From NCBI RefSeq assembly GCF_000621865.1, contig NZ_JHXE01000015.1, forward strand, positions 62,001 to 126,000: a stretch of DNA of 64,000 nt. Direction: 5' to 3'. Made by a program: the position numbers and the translations under genes. The notes under the pieces were generated by a model, which was given only the letters and a program-made list of their open reading frames with translations, was not told the DNA's origin and did not search any database. Positions 18,760 through 28,747 of this stretch are shown in pieces (the stretch's first letter is position 1; each line of letters opens with the position of its first letter). The DNA is from Pseudobutyrivibrio sp. MD2005 (GTDB lineage: Bacteria > Bacillota > Clostridia > Lachnospirales > Lachnospiraceae).

Positions 18760-19815
18760 ATGTTAGATATAATATCTGAATTGAGCACCAAGTTTGAAAC
18801 AGAGCTTCAGAATATCAAAAACTCTGAGGAGCTTGAGAATATCCGTGTTTCTTACTTGGGAAAAAAGGGTAGTGTTACAGCTGCCATGAAGGAAATGGGC
18901 AAGCTTTCAGCTGAGGAGAAGAAGGAGTTTGGCCAGAAGATTAACGTACTTAAAAATACTGTTGCTGATAAAATCGCAGCAAAGAAAGAAGAAATTGCAG
19001 CTTTAGAGCTTCAAAAGGAAATCGATAAAGTTCCTGAGTTTGATATTTCTCTACCAGAGCATTTTGATCAGGGAAGCTTTCATCCAATTACACTTGTTCA
19101 GCGCCAGTGCGAGACTATCTTTAAGTCTATGGGCTTTACAGTGGAGGATTATAGCGAAGTAGTTACTGATTACGAATGCTTTGAATCTGTTAACATCCCT
19201 AAATATCACCCTGCAAGAGATATGCAGGATACATATTATCTTGAAAATGGACAGCTTCTTAAGTCTCAGACTACAGCTGCACAGAATGCAATTTACAAGA
19301 AATATCGTAAACAGCTTATCGAAGATGGTACACCAATTAAAGCTATCTTCCCAGGCCGTTGCTTTAGAAATGAAGCTACAGATGCTTGTCATGAAAACAC
19401 ATTCTTCCAGATGGAAGGTGTTATGGTTGGCAAGAACATTTCTATTTCAAACCTTATCTACTTTATGAAGACTATGCTTTCTGAAGTATTTAGACGTGAT
19501 ATTAAGGTTCGTTTACGTCCAGGTTTCTTCCCATTTGTGGAGCCAGGCTTCGAGCTTGATATCAACTGCCTAAACTGTGGTGGTAAGGGTTGCCCTTCTT
19601 GCAAGCATTCAGGATGGCTTGAGCTTTGTCCTTGTGGTATGGTTCATCCTAAGGTTCTTGAAGAGGGCGGCATTGATCCTGAAAAGTATACAGGTTTTGC
19701 TTTCGGTCTTGGTCTTACAAGACTTGCAATGATGAAATACGGAATTAAAGACATTCGTGATCTGAACAGCGGTAATCTTGCAAGCTTAGCTCAGTTCACT
19801 GATGATGAGCAGTAA
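18760..19815 (+). CDS. pheS: Phenylalanine-tRNA ligase alpha subunit
   Basis: PheS is the catalytic subunit of the alpha2beta2 phenylalanyl-tRNA synthetase. A coiled-coil N-terminal arm (about residues 5-90) binds tRNA. The class II catalytic core follows, with motif 2 in FPGRCFRNEATDACHENTFFQ and motif 3 in FAFGLGLTRLAMMKYGI. A CxxC-type cluster (CLNCGGKGCPSCKHSGW) sits between them, as in many Firmicutes forms. At 351 aa it is slightly longer than usual. A GGGAGGAAGCC site precedes the ATG, and pheT follows 14 bp later. Confidence 0.97.
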   Translation: MLDIISELSTKFETELQNIKNSEELENIRVSYLGKKGSVTAAMKEMGKLSAEEKKEFGQKINVLKNTVADKIAAKKEEIAALELQKEIDKVPEFDISLPEHFDQGSFHPITLVQRQCETIFKSMGFTVEDYSEVVTDYECFESVNIPKYHPARDMQDTYYLENGQLLKSQTTAAQNAIYKKYRKQLIEDGTPIKAIFPGRCFRNEATDACHENTFFQMEGVMVGKNISISNLIYFMKTMLSEVFRRDIKVRLRPGFFPFVEPGFELDINCLNCGGKGCPSCKHSGWLELCPCGMVHPKVLEEGGIDPEKYTGFAFGLGLTRLAMMKYGIKDIRDLNSGNLASLAQFTDDEQ

Positions 19816-19829
19816 GGGAGGACGAAAGT

Positions 19830-22190
19830 ATGTTTATTTCAATGAATTGGATCTCTGATTTTGTTGACATTGAAGGTCTTGACAAGATGGAGCTTATTGC
19901 TAAGTTTTCTCTTGCAACAGCAGAGGTTGAAAATGATATTTTCCACAAAGGTGAAGACTTATCTGGTGTAGTTGTTGCTGAAATCAAATCAGTAGAAGAG
20001 CATCCAGAGTCAAAGAAGCTTCACTTATTAAAGGTAGATGCTGGTGATGGCAAGCTTACAGATGTAGTCTGCGGCGCACCAAATGTTCGCGTTGGTATGA
20101 AGACAGCTTTTGCAAAGGTTGGAGCCAAGCTTGGAGAAATCACAATTGCACCACGTCCATTAGCAGGCTATGATTCATTCGGTATGTGCTGCTCAGAGAA
20201 GGAAATCGGAATCTCTGATAACAACGATGGAATTATGGATATCCTTGAGGATGTTGCAAACGGTACTGATATCAAAGATCTATATGAAATCGATGATATC
20301 ATCTTCGAAGTAGATAACAAATCACTTACAAACCGTCCTGACCTTTGGGGACATTATGGTATTGCAAGAGAGTTTGCTACAATTGCAAAGCGTCCACTTA
20401 AGGAACTTCCAACACTTGATTTAAGCAAGTATGACAATCTTGAAAAGGTTGATATTAAAATAGAAGATGAGCTTTGCCAGAGATATTCATCTCTTAAGGT
20501 AGAAAACATTGAAAAGAATGTTGCACCAATGAATATGCGTATTCGTCTTTTCTACTGTGGCATGAGAGGTATTAACCTTCTTGCAGATCTTACAAACTAC
20601 ATCATGCTTGAAATGGGTCAGCCAATGCATGCATTTGATGCTCGTAAGCTTGAAAAGATTCGTGTTAAGAGATTTGATAAGCCATTTACTTTTACAACAC
20701 TTGATGGTGTTGAAAGAAATATAGATGAGAACACTCTTATGATTTGCAACGGTGATACACCAGTTGGTATCGCAGGTATCATGGGTGGTCTTGATTCAGA
20801 AATCGTAGAAGACACAACAACACTTACACTTGAGTCAGCTACATTTAATGCAGCCTCTATTAGAAAGAGTGCAGTTCGTCTTGCTCACAGAACAGATGCA
20901 TCAGCTCGCTATGAAAAGAGCCTTGATCCAGAAATGACAACAGTAGCAATTGCCAGATTTATGAAGCTTCTTTCTGAAATCGATCCTGGTGTTAAGGTTG
21001 TATCCGCACTTACAGATGAATATGCATTCCATTATCCACATATAACTCTTGATTTTGATAAGGATTTTGTGGATAAGTACACTGGAATTGAAATCAGTGA
21101 TGAGCATATTGTTAATACACTTACATCTTTAGGATTTGGTATCACACAAAATGGTAAGGACTTCCATGTAGATGTTCCTTCATATCGTGCAACAAAGGAT
21201 ATCAGCTTAAAGGCAGATATCATCGAAGAGATTACACGTATTTATGGATATGATAACTTTGAGTTATCTACAACAAATGCGCCTCTTTATCCAGTTCGCA
21301 TGGATGAGACAAAAAATGTTGAAGATAGAATAAAGGATATTCTTGTTAAGAGATTCAAGCTTCACGAGGTTCATTCATATGTATGGCAGTACGCTGATGA
21401 GTACAAGAAGCTTGGAATGGAAGTAGAAGAGAACATTAAGCTTGCTAATTCTACAAACCCTAACATTGAAACACTTCGTCGTTCAATTATTCCTACACAG
21501 CTTTGCCAGGTAAACTATAACACTGGCTACGCTACAGATTTTGGTATTTTTGAAGTAGGACGTGTTGTTGAAGGTCTCAAGGAAGATGGCCTTTGCAGTG
21601 AGAAAAAGAAGCTTTGCATCACATTGTTCTCTAAGACAAAGTCACTTGAGTCTCTTTATTTTGAGCTTCGTGATATGATTGCTGAAACAATCGAGGATGT
21701 TAGACATAAGTCTCTTACATACAAGAAGCTTGAGGCTACTCATTCTTATGAACATCCAAAGAACCTTAATGCACTTATCCTTGATGAGGTTCAGATTGGT
21801 GAGATTGGTGTTGCACATCCACTTGTATCTAAGAAGATTGATAAGAAGGCAGCTATTGTCTTTGCAGAAATCGATGTTGAAGCTCTTGCAAACATTGCTC
21901 AGCAGACAATTGTTTATGAGGAACCATCAAAATATCCATCAATTGAAGTAGATTTATCATTTATTGCCGAGAAATTTTCTGAAATAAATGATACAATAAA
22001 AGAGAGCGCTGGAAATATTCTGAAGAAAGTTGGAGTTACTGATGTATATTCAGACGGTGCTGGTAAGTCAATCACAGTTAGATTATTATTTGGTGACGAT
22101 GAGCGTACTCTTACACACGAGGAAGTTCAGAGCCAGGTTGACGATGTAATTGAGAAGCTTAAGAATAAAGGAATTAATCTTAAGAACTAA
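19830..22190 (+). CDS. pheT: Phenylalanine-tRNA ligase beta subunit
   Basis: The 786-aa beta subunit carries the tRNA-binding OB domain (about residues 40-150), then the B3/B4 editing region, where mischarged Tyr-tRNA(Phe) is hydrolysed. The B5 domain and inactive catalytic-like core follow, ending in a ferredoxin-fold anticodon-binding domain (PSIEVDLSFIAEKF to the C-terminus). It is co-transcribed with pheS. The PilZ gene after it is close enough (33 bp) to belong to the same transcript. Confidence 0.97.
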   Translation: MFISMNWISDFVDIEGLDKMELIAKFSLATAEVENDIFHKGEDLSGVVVAEIKSVEEHPESKKLHLLKVDAGDGKLTDVVCGAPNVRVGMKTAFAKVGAKLGEITIAPRPLAGYDSFGMCCSEKEIGISDNNDGIMDILEDVANGTDIKDLYEIDDIIFEVDNKSLTNRPDLWGHYGIAREFATIAKRPLKELPTLDLSKYDNLEKVDIKIEDELCQRYSSLKVENIEKNVAPMNMRIRLFYCGMRGINLLADLTNYIMLEMGQPMHAFDARKLEKIRVKRFDKPFTFTTLDGVERNIDENTLMICNGDTPVGIAGIMGGLDSEIVEDTTTLTLESATFNAASIRKSAVRLAHRTDASARYEKSLDPEMTTVAIARFMKLLSEIDPGVKVVSALTDEYAFHYPHITLDFDKDFVDKYTGIEISDEHIVNTLTSLGFGITQNGKDFHVDVPSYRATKDISLKADIIEEITRIYGYDNFELSTTNAPLYPVRMDETKNVEDRIKDILVKRFKLHEVHSYVWQYADEYKKLGMEVEENIKLANSTNPNIETLRRSIIPTQLCQVNYNTGYATDFGIFEVGRVVEGLKEDGLCSEKKKLCITLFSKTKSLESLYFELRDMIAETIEDVRHKSLTYKKLEATHSYEHPKNLNALILDEVQIGEIGVAHPLVSKKIDKKAAIVFAEIDVEALANIAQQTIVYEEPSKYPSIEVDLSFIAEKFSEINDTIKESAGNILKKVGVTDVYSDGAGKSITVRLLFGDDERTLTHEEVQSQVDDVIEKLKNKGINLKN

Positions 22191-22223
22191 TCTATTAACT
22201 AATTGCGTTGGGAGGAACTGAGC

Positions 22224-22571
22224 ATGGAAGAAAAGAGAAAGAATAAGCGTCTGGAGATTGATGTAAAGGTTGAAATCGAGCGTATCGATGAAGACAATAT
22301 CACTACTGTAAAGTACATGGAGGTAGAGGTTACTAATATTTCCAAGACAGGCTTAGCATTCAAAGTGCCAAATGTAGAATTTGAAGTTGGAGCATGTTTT
22401 GATGCCAAGATTCAGATTTGGACAAAGGAGACTATCGACACTGTATTTAAGGTTGTTAGAGTTAATCCATGTGAGGATGGAGTTTATGAGTATGGCTGTA
22501 TCTTTGTTGGCATGACAGATACAGATGCGCTCAAAATCGAAATCTACCAGTTGTTTAACGACGCAGATTAA
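22224..22571 (+). CDS. PilZ-domain protein (probable c-di-GMP receptor)
   Basis: A 115-aa protein that is little more than one PilZ domain. The c-di-GMP signature is visible as the basic RKNKR near residue 5 and NISKTG near residue 40, which fits the RxxxR and (D/N)xSxxG motifs. The start at 22224 follows GGGAGGAAC; the earlier in-frame start would overlap that site. It may respond to the cyclic di-GMP enzyme encoded at 50.9 kb. The gene neighbours (pheT, lgt) say nothing about its target. Confidence 0.82.
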   Translation: MEEKRKNKRLEIDVKVEIERIDEDNITTVKYMEVEVTNISKTGLAFKVPNVEFEVGACFDAKIQIWTKETIDTVFKVVRVNPCEDGVYEYGCIFVGMTDTDALKIEIYQLFNDAD

Positions 22572-22594
22572 TTGTTACTTAAGGGAGAATTATA

Positions 22595-23470
22595 TTGAAC
22601 ACTAGTATTATTTTCCCTAATTTGCATATTACACTAGATAATGTTGGAAAAGGATTCTATATTGGATCCTTTTTCATTGCTTTTTACGGAGTAATTATCG
22701 CAATTGGTATGCTGATTGGGGTCAGTTTTATTTTAAAAGAGGCCAAAAGAGTTGGCTTTGATGAAGATCAGTTTTTAGATATCTGTATTATTACAATAGT
22801 AGTAGGAGTCTTGGGCGCCAGGCTTTATTATGTGGCATTTGCCTGGGAATATTATAAAGATAATCCTATAGATGCCCTTAATATCAGGCAGGGTGGATTG
22901 GCAATTTATGGCGGTGTTCTTGCTGGTATAGCTTGTGTCTATGTGCTTTGCAAGATGAAAAAGTTTAAGTTTTTAAAGGTTGTGGATGTTGCAATCTTTG
23001 GAGTTATCATCGGACAGATTTGCGGTCGCTGGGGCAATTTTTTCAACAGAGAAGTGTTTGGACAGTATACAGATGGGCTTTTTGCTATGCTGTTACCTCT
23101 TGACGCTATTCGCTCTCAAAGTGATGTAACTGCGGAAATGCTTGCAAACCTAGTTCAGATTGATGGCGTAAGCTACATTAGTGTGCATCCTACTTTTTTG
23201 TATGAATCCCTTTGGAACTTGGGACTTTTGATATTCTTGCTTCTTACAAGAAAGAAAAAGAAGTTCGACGGTTATGTATTCTTTACCTATCTTATAGTGT
23301 ATGGAGCTGGCAGATTCTGGATAGAGGGTGTAAGAACTGATCAATTAAAGCTTTGGGGAACCAGCTTACCTGTATCACAGCTTGTTGCTGCAATCATGAT
23401 TGTGATAGGCGCCGGGCTTATGTTTTATAATTACAAAAGCAATTCAGAAAATTACTCGCTGCCAAATTAG
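22595..23470 (+). CDS. lgt: Prolipoprotein diacylglyceryl transferase
   Basis: Lgt attaches diacylglycerol from phosphatidylglycerol to the lipobox cysteine of prolipoproteins in the membrane. The 291-aa protein has about seven membrane segments, the family signature GRWGNFFNREVFG near residue 145, and the GGLAIYGGVLAG stretch. The start is TTG, 8 nt after GGGAGA; no in-frame ATG is better placed. Likely clients in this window are the two cobalt/tetrapyrrole-related lipoproteins at 53.5-56.6 kb. A strong terminator follows. Confidence 0.95.
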   Translation: MNTSIIFPNLHITLDNVGKGFYIGSFFIAFYGVIIAIGMLIGVSFILKEAKRVGFDEDQFLDICIITIVVGVLGARLYYVAFAWEYYKDNPIDALNIRQGGLAIYGGVLAGIACVYVLCKMKKFKFLKVVDVAIFGVIIGQICGRWGNFFNREVFGQYTDGLFAMLLPLDAIRSQSDVTAEMLANLVQIDGVSYISVHPTFLYESLWNLGLLIFLLLTRKKKKFDGYVFFTYLIVYGAGRFWIEGVRTDQLKLWGTSLPVSQLVAAIMIVIGAGLMFYNYKSNSENYSLPN

Positions 23471-23511
23471 GAGTTGAGTGACACAAAATTGTTCATATAT
23501 TGTATTTTTTT

Positions 23512-23543
23512 AAAGACATTGGAGTTTCCAATGTCTTTTTTTT
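23512..23543 (+). terminator. Terminator after lgt
   Basis: AAAGACATTGGA-gtt-TCCAATGTCTTTT with a run of eight T. It separates the pheST-lgt unit from the dcw cluster. Confidence 0.92.
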
Positions 23544-23643
23544 GCCATTTTTTATCAGATATTGTGCTTTTTGTGGTCTGGTCCACCACTTTACACCACA
23601 TATAGAAAAGCCCGAAAAACACCGATTTTTCACGGTTTGTGGG

Positions 23644-23672
23644 TTGCGCAATAGGCATTTTTAGTATAAAAT
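23644..23672 (+). promoter_or_regulatory. Promoter of the mraZ-ftsQ (dcw) cluster
   Basis: TTGCGC (23644-23649) and TAAAAT (23667-23672) are 17 bp apart. The predicted start near 23679 falls exactly at the first MraZ box. Confidence 0.6.
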
Positions 23673-23679
23673 GTAGTTA

Positions 23680-23720
23680 AAAGTGGAGGAAAGTGGAAGA
23701 ATAGTGTCACAAAGTGGTGG
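23680..23720 (+). promoter_or_regulatory. MraZ-binding boxes (direct repeats)
   Basis: Four repeats stand in phase: AAAGTGGAGG (23680), AAAGTGGAAG (23690), the degenerate AATAGTGTCA (23700) and AAAGTGGTGG (23711). They match the AAAGTGK-type repeats, about 10 bp apart, described for MraZ autoregulation in Gram-positive relatives. The same 10-mer AAAGTGGTGG also occurs on the opposite strand at 23583-23592. The boxes lie between the promoter and the mraZ start, where bound MraZ would block transcription of the cluster. Confidence 0.75.
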
Positions 23721-23738
23721 AAAGGAGGAAGTGCCAGT

Positions 23739-24170
23739 ATGTTCATGGGTGAATACAGTCATAATATAGACGCGAAAAATCGTCTCATTATGCCTGCAAA
23801 GTTTCGTGAACAGCTTGGAGAACACTTCGTAGCCACTAAAGGACTAGATGGATGCCTGTTTGTATATCCTCTGAGCGAATGGAAGACAATAGAGGAGAAA
23901 TTTAGAGAGATTCCACTTACCACCAAGGATGCCAGAAAATTCTCCCGTTTCTTCTTCGCGGGAGCCGCCGAGTGCGACGTGGATAAACAAGGACGTGTAC
24001 TTATCCCAAATACGCTAAAGGAATATGCAGGAATCGACAAAGAGGTGGTTTCCGTGGGTGTCCTAAACCGAATTGAAATTTGGTCTAAGGAGAGATGGAG
24101 CACTGAAGGCACTTACGAAGATATGGATGAAATAGCAGAGCATATGGCAGAGTTAGGATTAGGAATCTAA
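23739..24170 (+). CDS. mraZ: Transcriptional regulator MraZ
   Basis: MraZ (143 aa) is a double SpoVT/AbrB-fold protein that binds repeats in front of its own operon and controls division genes. Both half-domains show the DxxxRxxxP pattern: [14 protein letters not shown] near residue 10 and [14 protein letters not shown] near residue 87. An AAAGGAGG site precedes the ATG. The stop codon overlaps the ATG of rsmH (TAATG), giving translational coupling, as in most dcw clusters. Confidence 0.97.
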   Translation: MFMGEYSHNIDAKNRLIMPAKFREQLGEHFVATKGLDGCLFVYPLSEWKTIEEKFREIPLTTKDARKFSRFFFAGAAECDVDKQGRVLIPNTLKEYAGIDKEVVSVGVLNRIEIWSKERWSTEGTYEDMDEIAEHMAELGLGI

Positions 24171-25114
24171 TGGAATTTAATCATTACAGTGTTCTCTTAA
24201 ATGAGACAATCGATAATTTGAATATAAAGCCTGATGGGATTTACGTTGATGGAACTCTTGGAGGCGGTGGCCATTCATACGAGATAGCTAGTCGCTTAAC
24301 AACTGGTCATCTGTACGGATTTGATCAGGATACAGATGCACTTAAGGCTGCAGGAGAGCGCCTTACACCATTCAAGGATAGAGTGACAACAATTCATAGC
24401 AATTATGAATTCATGAAAGAAAAGCTTAAAGAGCAGGGTGTTACATCAGTAGATGGAATTATGCTTGATCTTGGAGTGTCAAGCTTCCAGCTGGATGAAG
24501 CTGACAGAGGCTTCACTTACAGAGTAGATGATGCACCACTTGATATGAGAATGGATAAGGATAGTGAGATGACAGCAGCAGACATCGTTAACACTTATTC
24601 ACCAGAAGATTTAACAAGAGTTCTTTTTACATATGGCGAGGAAAAGTTTTCTAAGCAAATTGTTAAGAACATTGTTAAGGAGAGAGAAAAAACACCAATC
24701 CTCACAGCAGGACAGCTTAACAAAATAATTGCTGAAAGCATTCCTAAGAAAGCGCAGGTAGGACAGGGACATCCATCAAAGAGAACTTACCAGGCACTTA
24801 GGATAGAGCTAAACAGGGAGTTGACGGTCTTAGAAGACCACATAGATGACATGATTGATTTGCTTAATCCTGGCGGAAGATTATGCATTATCACATTCCA
24901 CTCACTGGAGGACAGAATCACAAAGGTTGCTTTCAAGAGAAACGAAAACCCATGTACTTGTCCAAAGGATTTTCCAGTTTGTGTTTGTGGAAAGAAATCG
25001 AAAGGTAAGGTTGTTACAAGAAAGCCAATCTTACCAAGCGAGAAGGAGCTTGAAGAGAATTCGAGATCGAAAAGCGCAAAGCTTAGAGTTTTCGAGAAGG
25101 TTATTGAGGCCTGA
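24170..25114 (+). CDS. rsmH: 16S rRNA (cytosine(1402)-N4)-methyltransferase
   Basis: RsmH (MraW) methylates N4 of C1402 in 16S rRNA. The 314-aa protein has the SAM-binding [15 protein letters not shown] near residue 28, the [19 protein letters not shown] motif, and the C-terminal [11 protein letters not shown] with a Cys-rich [13 protein letters not shown] stretch. Its ATG overlaps the mraZ stop codon. Position two of the dcw cluster is the norm. Confidence 0.97.
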   Translation: MEFNHYSVLLNETIDNLNIKPDGIYVDGTLGGGGHSYEIASRLTTGHLYGFDQDTDALKAAGERLTPFKDRVTTIHSNYEFMKEKLKEQGVTSVDGIMLDLGVSSFQLDEADRGFTYRVDDAPLDMRMDKDSEMTAADIVNTYSPEDLTRVLFTYGEEKFSKQIVKNIVKEREKTPILTAGQLNKIIAESIPKKAQVGQGHPSKRTYQALRIELNRELTVLEDHIDDMIDLLNPGGRLCIITFHSLEDRITKVAFKRNENPCTCPKDFPVCVCGKKSKGKVVTRKPILPSEKELEENSRSKSAKLRVFEKVIEA

Positions 25115-25190
25115 GAAACCTCAATAGAATGTAGTATTGGTAGAGGGAGTTAAATTACTAGTTTTAATTGCAATAAATAGGAGTTAGAGA

Positions 25191-25679
25191 ATGCAGGAAG
25201 TAAGAACTTATTACTACAATCAGGGAAACGCGGTTAGAAAAGAGGCTGAATTTGTATTACAGCCTACTAGAACTCTGCCTACAAGAGCACAGCGAGAAAG
25301 AGAGAAGCGCGAAGACGCTATTCGTAGACAGAAGATAACAGACAGAAGACGTGCGGCAGCCCTTAGAAAAAATAGATTATTAACTGGCTATATGATTATG
25401 GCAGTAATGCTTACTTGCTTCATGCTTGTTGCATATGTTGCTTTACAGACAAACGTTACTACCAGAATGAATCACATTGCAAGCCTTGAAAACGAATTAT
25501 CAACTGTAAATGCTGATAACAAGGCAGCAGAGAGCCGAATTGCCATGACTACAAATCTTACTGAGATTAAGGATAGAGCTATCAACGAATTAGGTATGGT
25601 ATATGCAACTAGCAGCCAAATAGTGTATTATAGTGTGGATGGCGCAGACTACATGAGCCAGTATAAAGATATTCCATAA
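25191..25679 (+). CDS. ftsL: FtsL/DivIC-like cell-division protein
   Basis: A 162-aa bitopic protein with a long basic cytoplasmic N-terminus (about 65 residues, rich in Arg/Lys), one membrane segment (about 66-86) and a C-terminal coiled coil of about 40 residues. This plan and the place between rsmH and the division transpeptidase identify an FtsL-type septum protein that bridges FtsQ and FtsW/FtsI. Sequence conservation in this family is low, so the call rests on architecture and position. The stop is 14 bp before the next gene. Confidence 0.8.
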   Translation: MQEVRTYYYNQGNAVRKEAEFVLQPTRTLPTRAQREREKREDAIRRQKITDRRRAAALRKNRLLTGYMIMAVMLTCFMLVAYVALQTNVTTRMNHIASLENELSTVNADNKAAESRIAMTTNLTEIKDRAINELGMVYATSSQIVYYSVDGADYMSQYKDIP

Positions 25680-25693
25680 GTAAGAGTGTAATA

Positions 25694-27748
25694 ATGGCTG
25701 AAAATAAGAGACGTAGGTTAAAACCGAATAATAAAATATTAAAAAGAATGCAACGCAAGCTCTGGTTAGTTTTTGGAGTTGTTTGTATTCTTTTTGTCGT
25801 TCTGATAGGACGTGTAATGTACATCCAACACACAAGTGGGGATAAATACGAAAAGATTGTATTATCTCAGCAGGATTACAACAGCACCACAATTCCTTTT
25901 CAACGAGGAAATATTATCGATGCTAGAGGCACAGTCCTTGCAACAAGTGTAGATGTCTACAATGTTATTCTTGATTGCAAGGTGCTTAATGCCAATGAGG
26001 ATGCTATTACCACAACAATCACAGCAGTTACAAGCTGCTTTGATGAAATCGATGCAGAGACTATAAAGACTCAGCTTGCTAATAACGGTACATCTCAGTA
26101 TTATGTTTTAGCAAAAAAGGTATCCTATGAGGAAATGGCATCATTTGAGGAGCTTAAGGCAAGCGATGATTACAAAGGTAAGGTGTTTGGTATATGGTTT
26201 GAAAAGGAATATATCAGACAGTATCCATATGGAAGCCTTGCGGCTGCTACTATTGGTTATGCTAGTGGTGGAAATGTTGGTGTTATTGGCCTTGAAAACA
26301 AATATTCAAGTGTTCTCAATGGTGTGAATGGTCGTACATACGGTTATCTCAATTCTGATAGCAATCTTGAGACAACAACAATAGATGCCACAAACGGAAA
26401 TAACATAGTTCTTTCCTTAGATGTTAACATCCAGACTATAGTAGAAAATGCTATTAAGGAATGGAATGACAAGACTATGGCTGAGTATAATGCAGCTAAT
26501 CCGGATGCACCAGAGGCTTTTGGTTCGCTTCATACAGCAGTTCTTGTTATGAATCCAAATAACGGCGAAATTTACGCTATGGCTCAGTATCCTACATTTG
26601 ACTTGAATAATCCTCGTGATTTATCTGCATTTTATACAAAAGAACAGCTTGCAGAGATGTCAACAGATGATAAAATGGATGAGTTGAATAAAATTTGGCA
26701 GAATTTCTGTATCACTTACACATACGAGCCGGGTTCTACATTCAAACCATTCACAGTCGCAATGGGATTAGAGACAGGAGTTATGACTGGCGATGAGACA
26801 TATTTCTGCGATGGTGGCGAGATGATTAGTGGCTACCCTAAGCTTGTAAAGTGTGTTGCATATCGAAAGGGTGGACATGGCACACAGACAATCGCCGAGG
26901 CTTTATCTAATTCTTGCAACGATGCTTTGATGCAAATGGTTAGAGTTATTGGGCCAGAGACATTTGCAAAATATCAATCTATCTTTGGATTTGGACAAAA
27001 GACTGGCATAGATCTTACCGGAGAGGCAAGTACAGCAGGACTTATATATAGTGAAAAGGATCTCAATTCATCTATCAACCTTGCAACTAATTCATTTGGA
27101 CAGAACTTTAACACCACAATGATACAGCTTGCTACTGGATTTAGTTCGTTGATAAATGGTGGATATCTTTACGAGCCACATTTGGTTACAAAGATTACAG
27201 ATTCTAATGGCAACACAGTTGAGGAAATAGAGCCAACAGTGCTTAAGAGAACTATTTCAAGCGAGACAGGAGACTTGCTTAGAAGTTATCTTGAATACGT
27301 TGTATCTGATGGTACAGGTAAGACTGCTGGTGTGGCAGGATACAGAATCGGTGGTAAAACAGGTACTGCCGAAAAATTACCTAGAGGAAATCATAAATAT
27401 CTGGTATCATTTATAGGCTTTGCGCCTGTTGATGATCCACAGGTAGTAGTTTATGTTATTGTAGATGAGCCAGGTGTTGGAGCTGTTGGTGATAATCAGG
27501 CTCACAGTAGTTTTGCTCAGGAAATTTGTCATAACATATTTGAACAGATTCTTCCATATTTAGGTGTTGAATCTTCATTGTCAGAGGAAGAGGAAGCAGA
27601 GGCTGCAGCTGCACTTACTGAGGCAGCTCAAGCAACAGATTCTCCAGAGGCAGTAGAGGCAGATGAAGGAGGAACAGAGGATACTCCAGAGGGAGAGGAG
27701 TCTACCGCTGATCCAACAGAAACACCAGAGGTTGAAGAAGAACAATAA
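25694..27748 (+). CDS. Class B penicillin-binding protein (division transpeptidase)
   Basis: A 684-aa bitopic transpeptidase with a short cytoplasmic tail, a membrane segment (about residues 23-45), a dimerisation region (FQRGNIIDARGTVLATS) and the catalytic domain. Active-site motifs are all present: SXXK as STFKPF, SXN as SNSCN and KTG as KTGTAEK. There are no PASTA domains. Instead the last 60 residues are a Glu/Ala/Thr-rich acidic tail, which is unusual for the family. It is FtsI by position; SpoVD-like by family is also possible. Confidence 0.92.
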   Translation: MAENKRRRLKPNNKILKRMQRKLWLVFGVVCILFVVLIGRVMYIQHTSGDKYEKIVLSQQDYNSTTIPFQRGNIIDARGTVLATSVDVYNVILDCKVLNANEDAITTTITAVTSCFDEIDAETIKTQLANNGTSQYYVLAKKVSYEEMASFEELKASDDYKGKVFGIWFEKEYIRQYPYGSLAAATIGYASGGNVGVIGLENKYSSVLNGVNGRTYGYLNSDSNLETTTIDATNGNNIVLSLDVNIQTIVENAIKEWNDKTMAEYNAANPDAPEAFGSLHTAVLVMNPNNGEIYAMAQYPTFDLNNPRDLSAFYTKEQLAEMSTDDKMDELNKIWQNFCITYTYEPGSTFKPFTVAMGLETGVMTGDETYFCDGGEMISGYPKLVKCVAYRKGGHGTQTIAEALSNSCNDALMQMVRVIGPETFAKYQSIFGFGQKTGIDLTGEASTAGLIYSEKDLNSSINLATNSFGQNFNTTMIQLATGFSSLINGGYLYEPHLVTKITDSNGNTVEEIEPTVLKRTISSETGDLLRSYLEYVVSDGTGKTAGVAGYRIGGKTGTAEKLPRGNHKYLVSFIGFAPVDDPQVVVYVIVDEPGVGAVGDNQAHSSFAQEICHNIFEQILPYLGVESSLSEEEEAEAAAALTEAAQATDSPEAVEADEGGTEDTPEGEESTADPTETPEVEEEQ

Positions 27749-27777
27749 TTATTAGAGGAATTTAGAATTGGAGTATT

Positions 27778-28728
27778 ATGATGTTTGAAGTTTTATTACC
27801 TATGTTAGTTGCGTTTGTATTGGTACTTGTTTTAGGACCAATATGCATACCTGCATTAAGACGCCTTAAGATGGGAAACACTGAGAGAGAATACATTAAA
27901 GAGCACAAAGTTAAAAATGGTACACCATCTATGGGTGGAATCATGATTTTAATAGCTTTTGCTATTGTTGGATTTTACAATGCAAGGTATTGCCCACATA
28001 TCTATCCAATCGTATTTTTAACATTAGGATTTGGTATATTAGGTTTTGTTGATGATTTGCTTAAAGCACTAAAGCGCAGCTCTGATGGACTTAAGGCATG
28101 GCAGAAGATGCTTGGGCAGATTTTGCTTACAACAGGCTTTGCAGTGTATATGGTTAAGTTTTCTGATATATCATTAGAAATGAGAATTCCATTTACTGGT
28201 GCATTTATTGATATGGGATGGTTTTCTGTAGTTGTTTTGTATTTGGCAGTTATTGGTACAGTCAATGGTGCTAATTTCACAGACGGCTTAGATGGACTTG
28301 CAACATCTGTTACTCTTGCTATTGCAGCATTCTTTGGAGTAGCAGCAATACATCTTTATTCAGATATTACTCCTGCAATCTGTGGAATGATTGGCGCATT
28401 ATTTGGTTTCCTTATGTTTAATGTTCATCCAGCCAAGATTTTCATGGGCGACACAGGTTCACTTGCCCTTGGAGCATTTGTTGCATCAAGCGCTTATATG
28501 CTTAAGATGCCAATATTCATTATTATTGTTGCGCTTATTTATTTAGTAGAGGTTTTATCCGTTATTCTTCAGGTAGGCTACTTTAAGCTTACAGGAGGAA
28601 AGCGAATCTTTAGAATGGCTCCAATTCATCATCATTATGAGCTTGGTGGCTGGTCTGAAGTAAAAGTTGTTGCAGTATTTACTACAGTTACAATTTTCTT
28701 ATGCGTATTTGCGTATTACATGATTTAA
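27778..28728 (+). CDS. mraY: Phospho-N-acetylmuramoyl-pentapeptide transferase
   Basis: MraY transfers phospho-MurNAc-pentapeptide to undecaprenyl phosphate, forming lipid I. The 316-aa protein has about ten membrane segments. Conserved motifs are KNGTPSMGG near residue 40, the catalytic-aspartate stretch GFVDDLLK near 80, NFTDGLDGLATS, GDTGSLALG, and the final MAPIHHHYELGGWSE. Two adjacent ATGs (27778, 27781) could serve as start. The enzymes making its soluble substrate (murD/E/F) are not in this cluster. Confidence 0.97.
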   Translation: MMFEVLLPMLVAFVLVLVLGPICIPALRRLKMGNTEREYIKEHKVKNGTPSMGGIMILIAFAIVGFYNARYCPHIYPIVFLTLGFGILGFVDDLLKALKRSSDGLKAWQKMLGQILLTTGFAVYMVKFSDISLEMRIPFTGAFIDMGWFSVVVLYLAVIGTVNGANFTDGLDGLATSVTLAIAAFFGVAAIHLYSDITPAICGMIGALFGFLMFNVHPAKIFMGDTGSLALGAFVASSAYMLKMPIFIIIVALIYLVEVLSVILQVGYFKLTGGKRIFRMAPIHHHYELGGWSEVKVVAVFTTVTIFLCVFAYYMI

Positions 28729-28747
28729 GGTTTCGGGGAAGAGTTTT

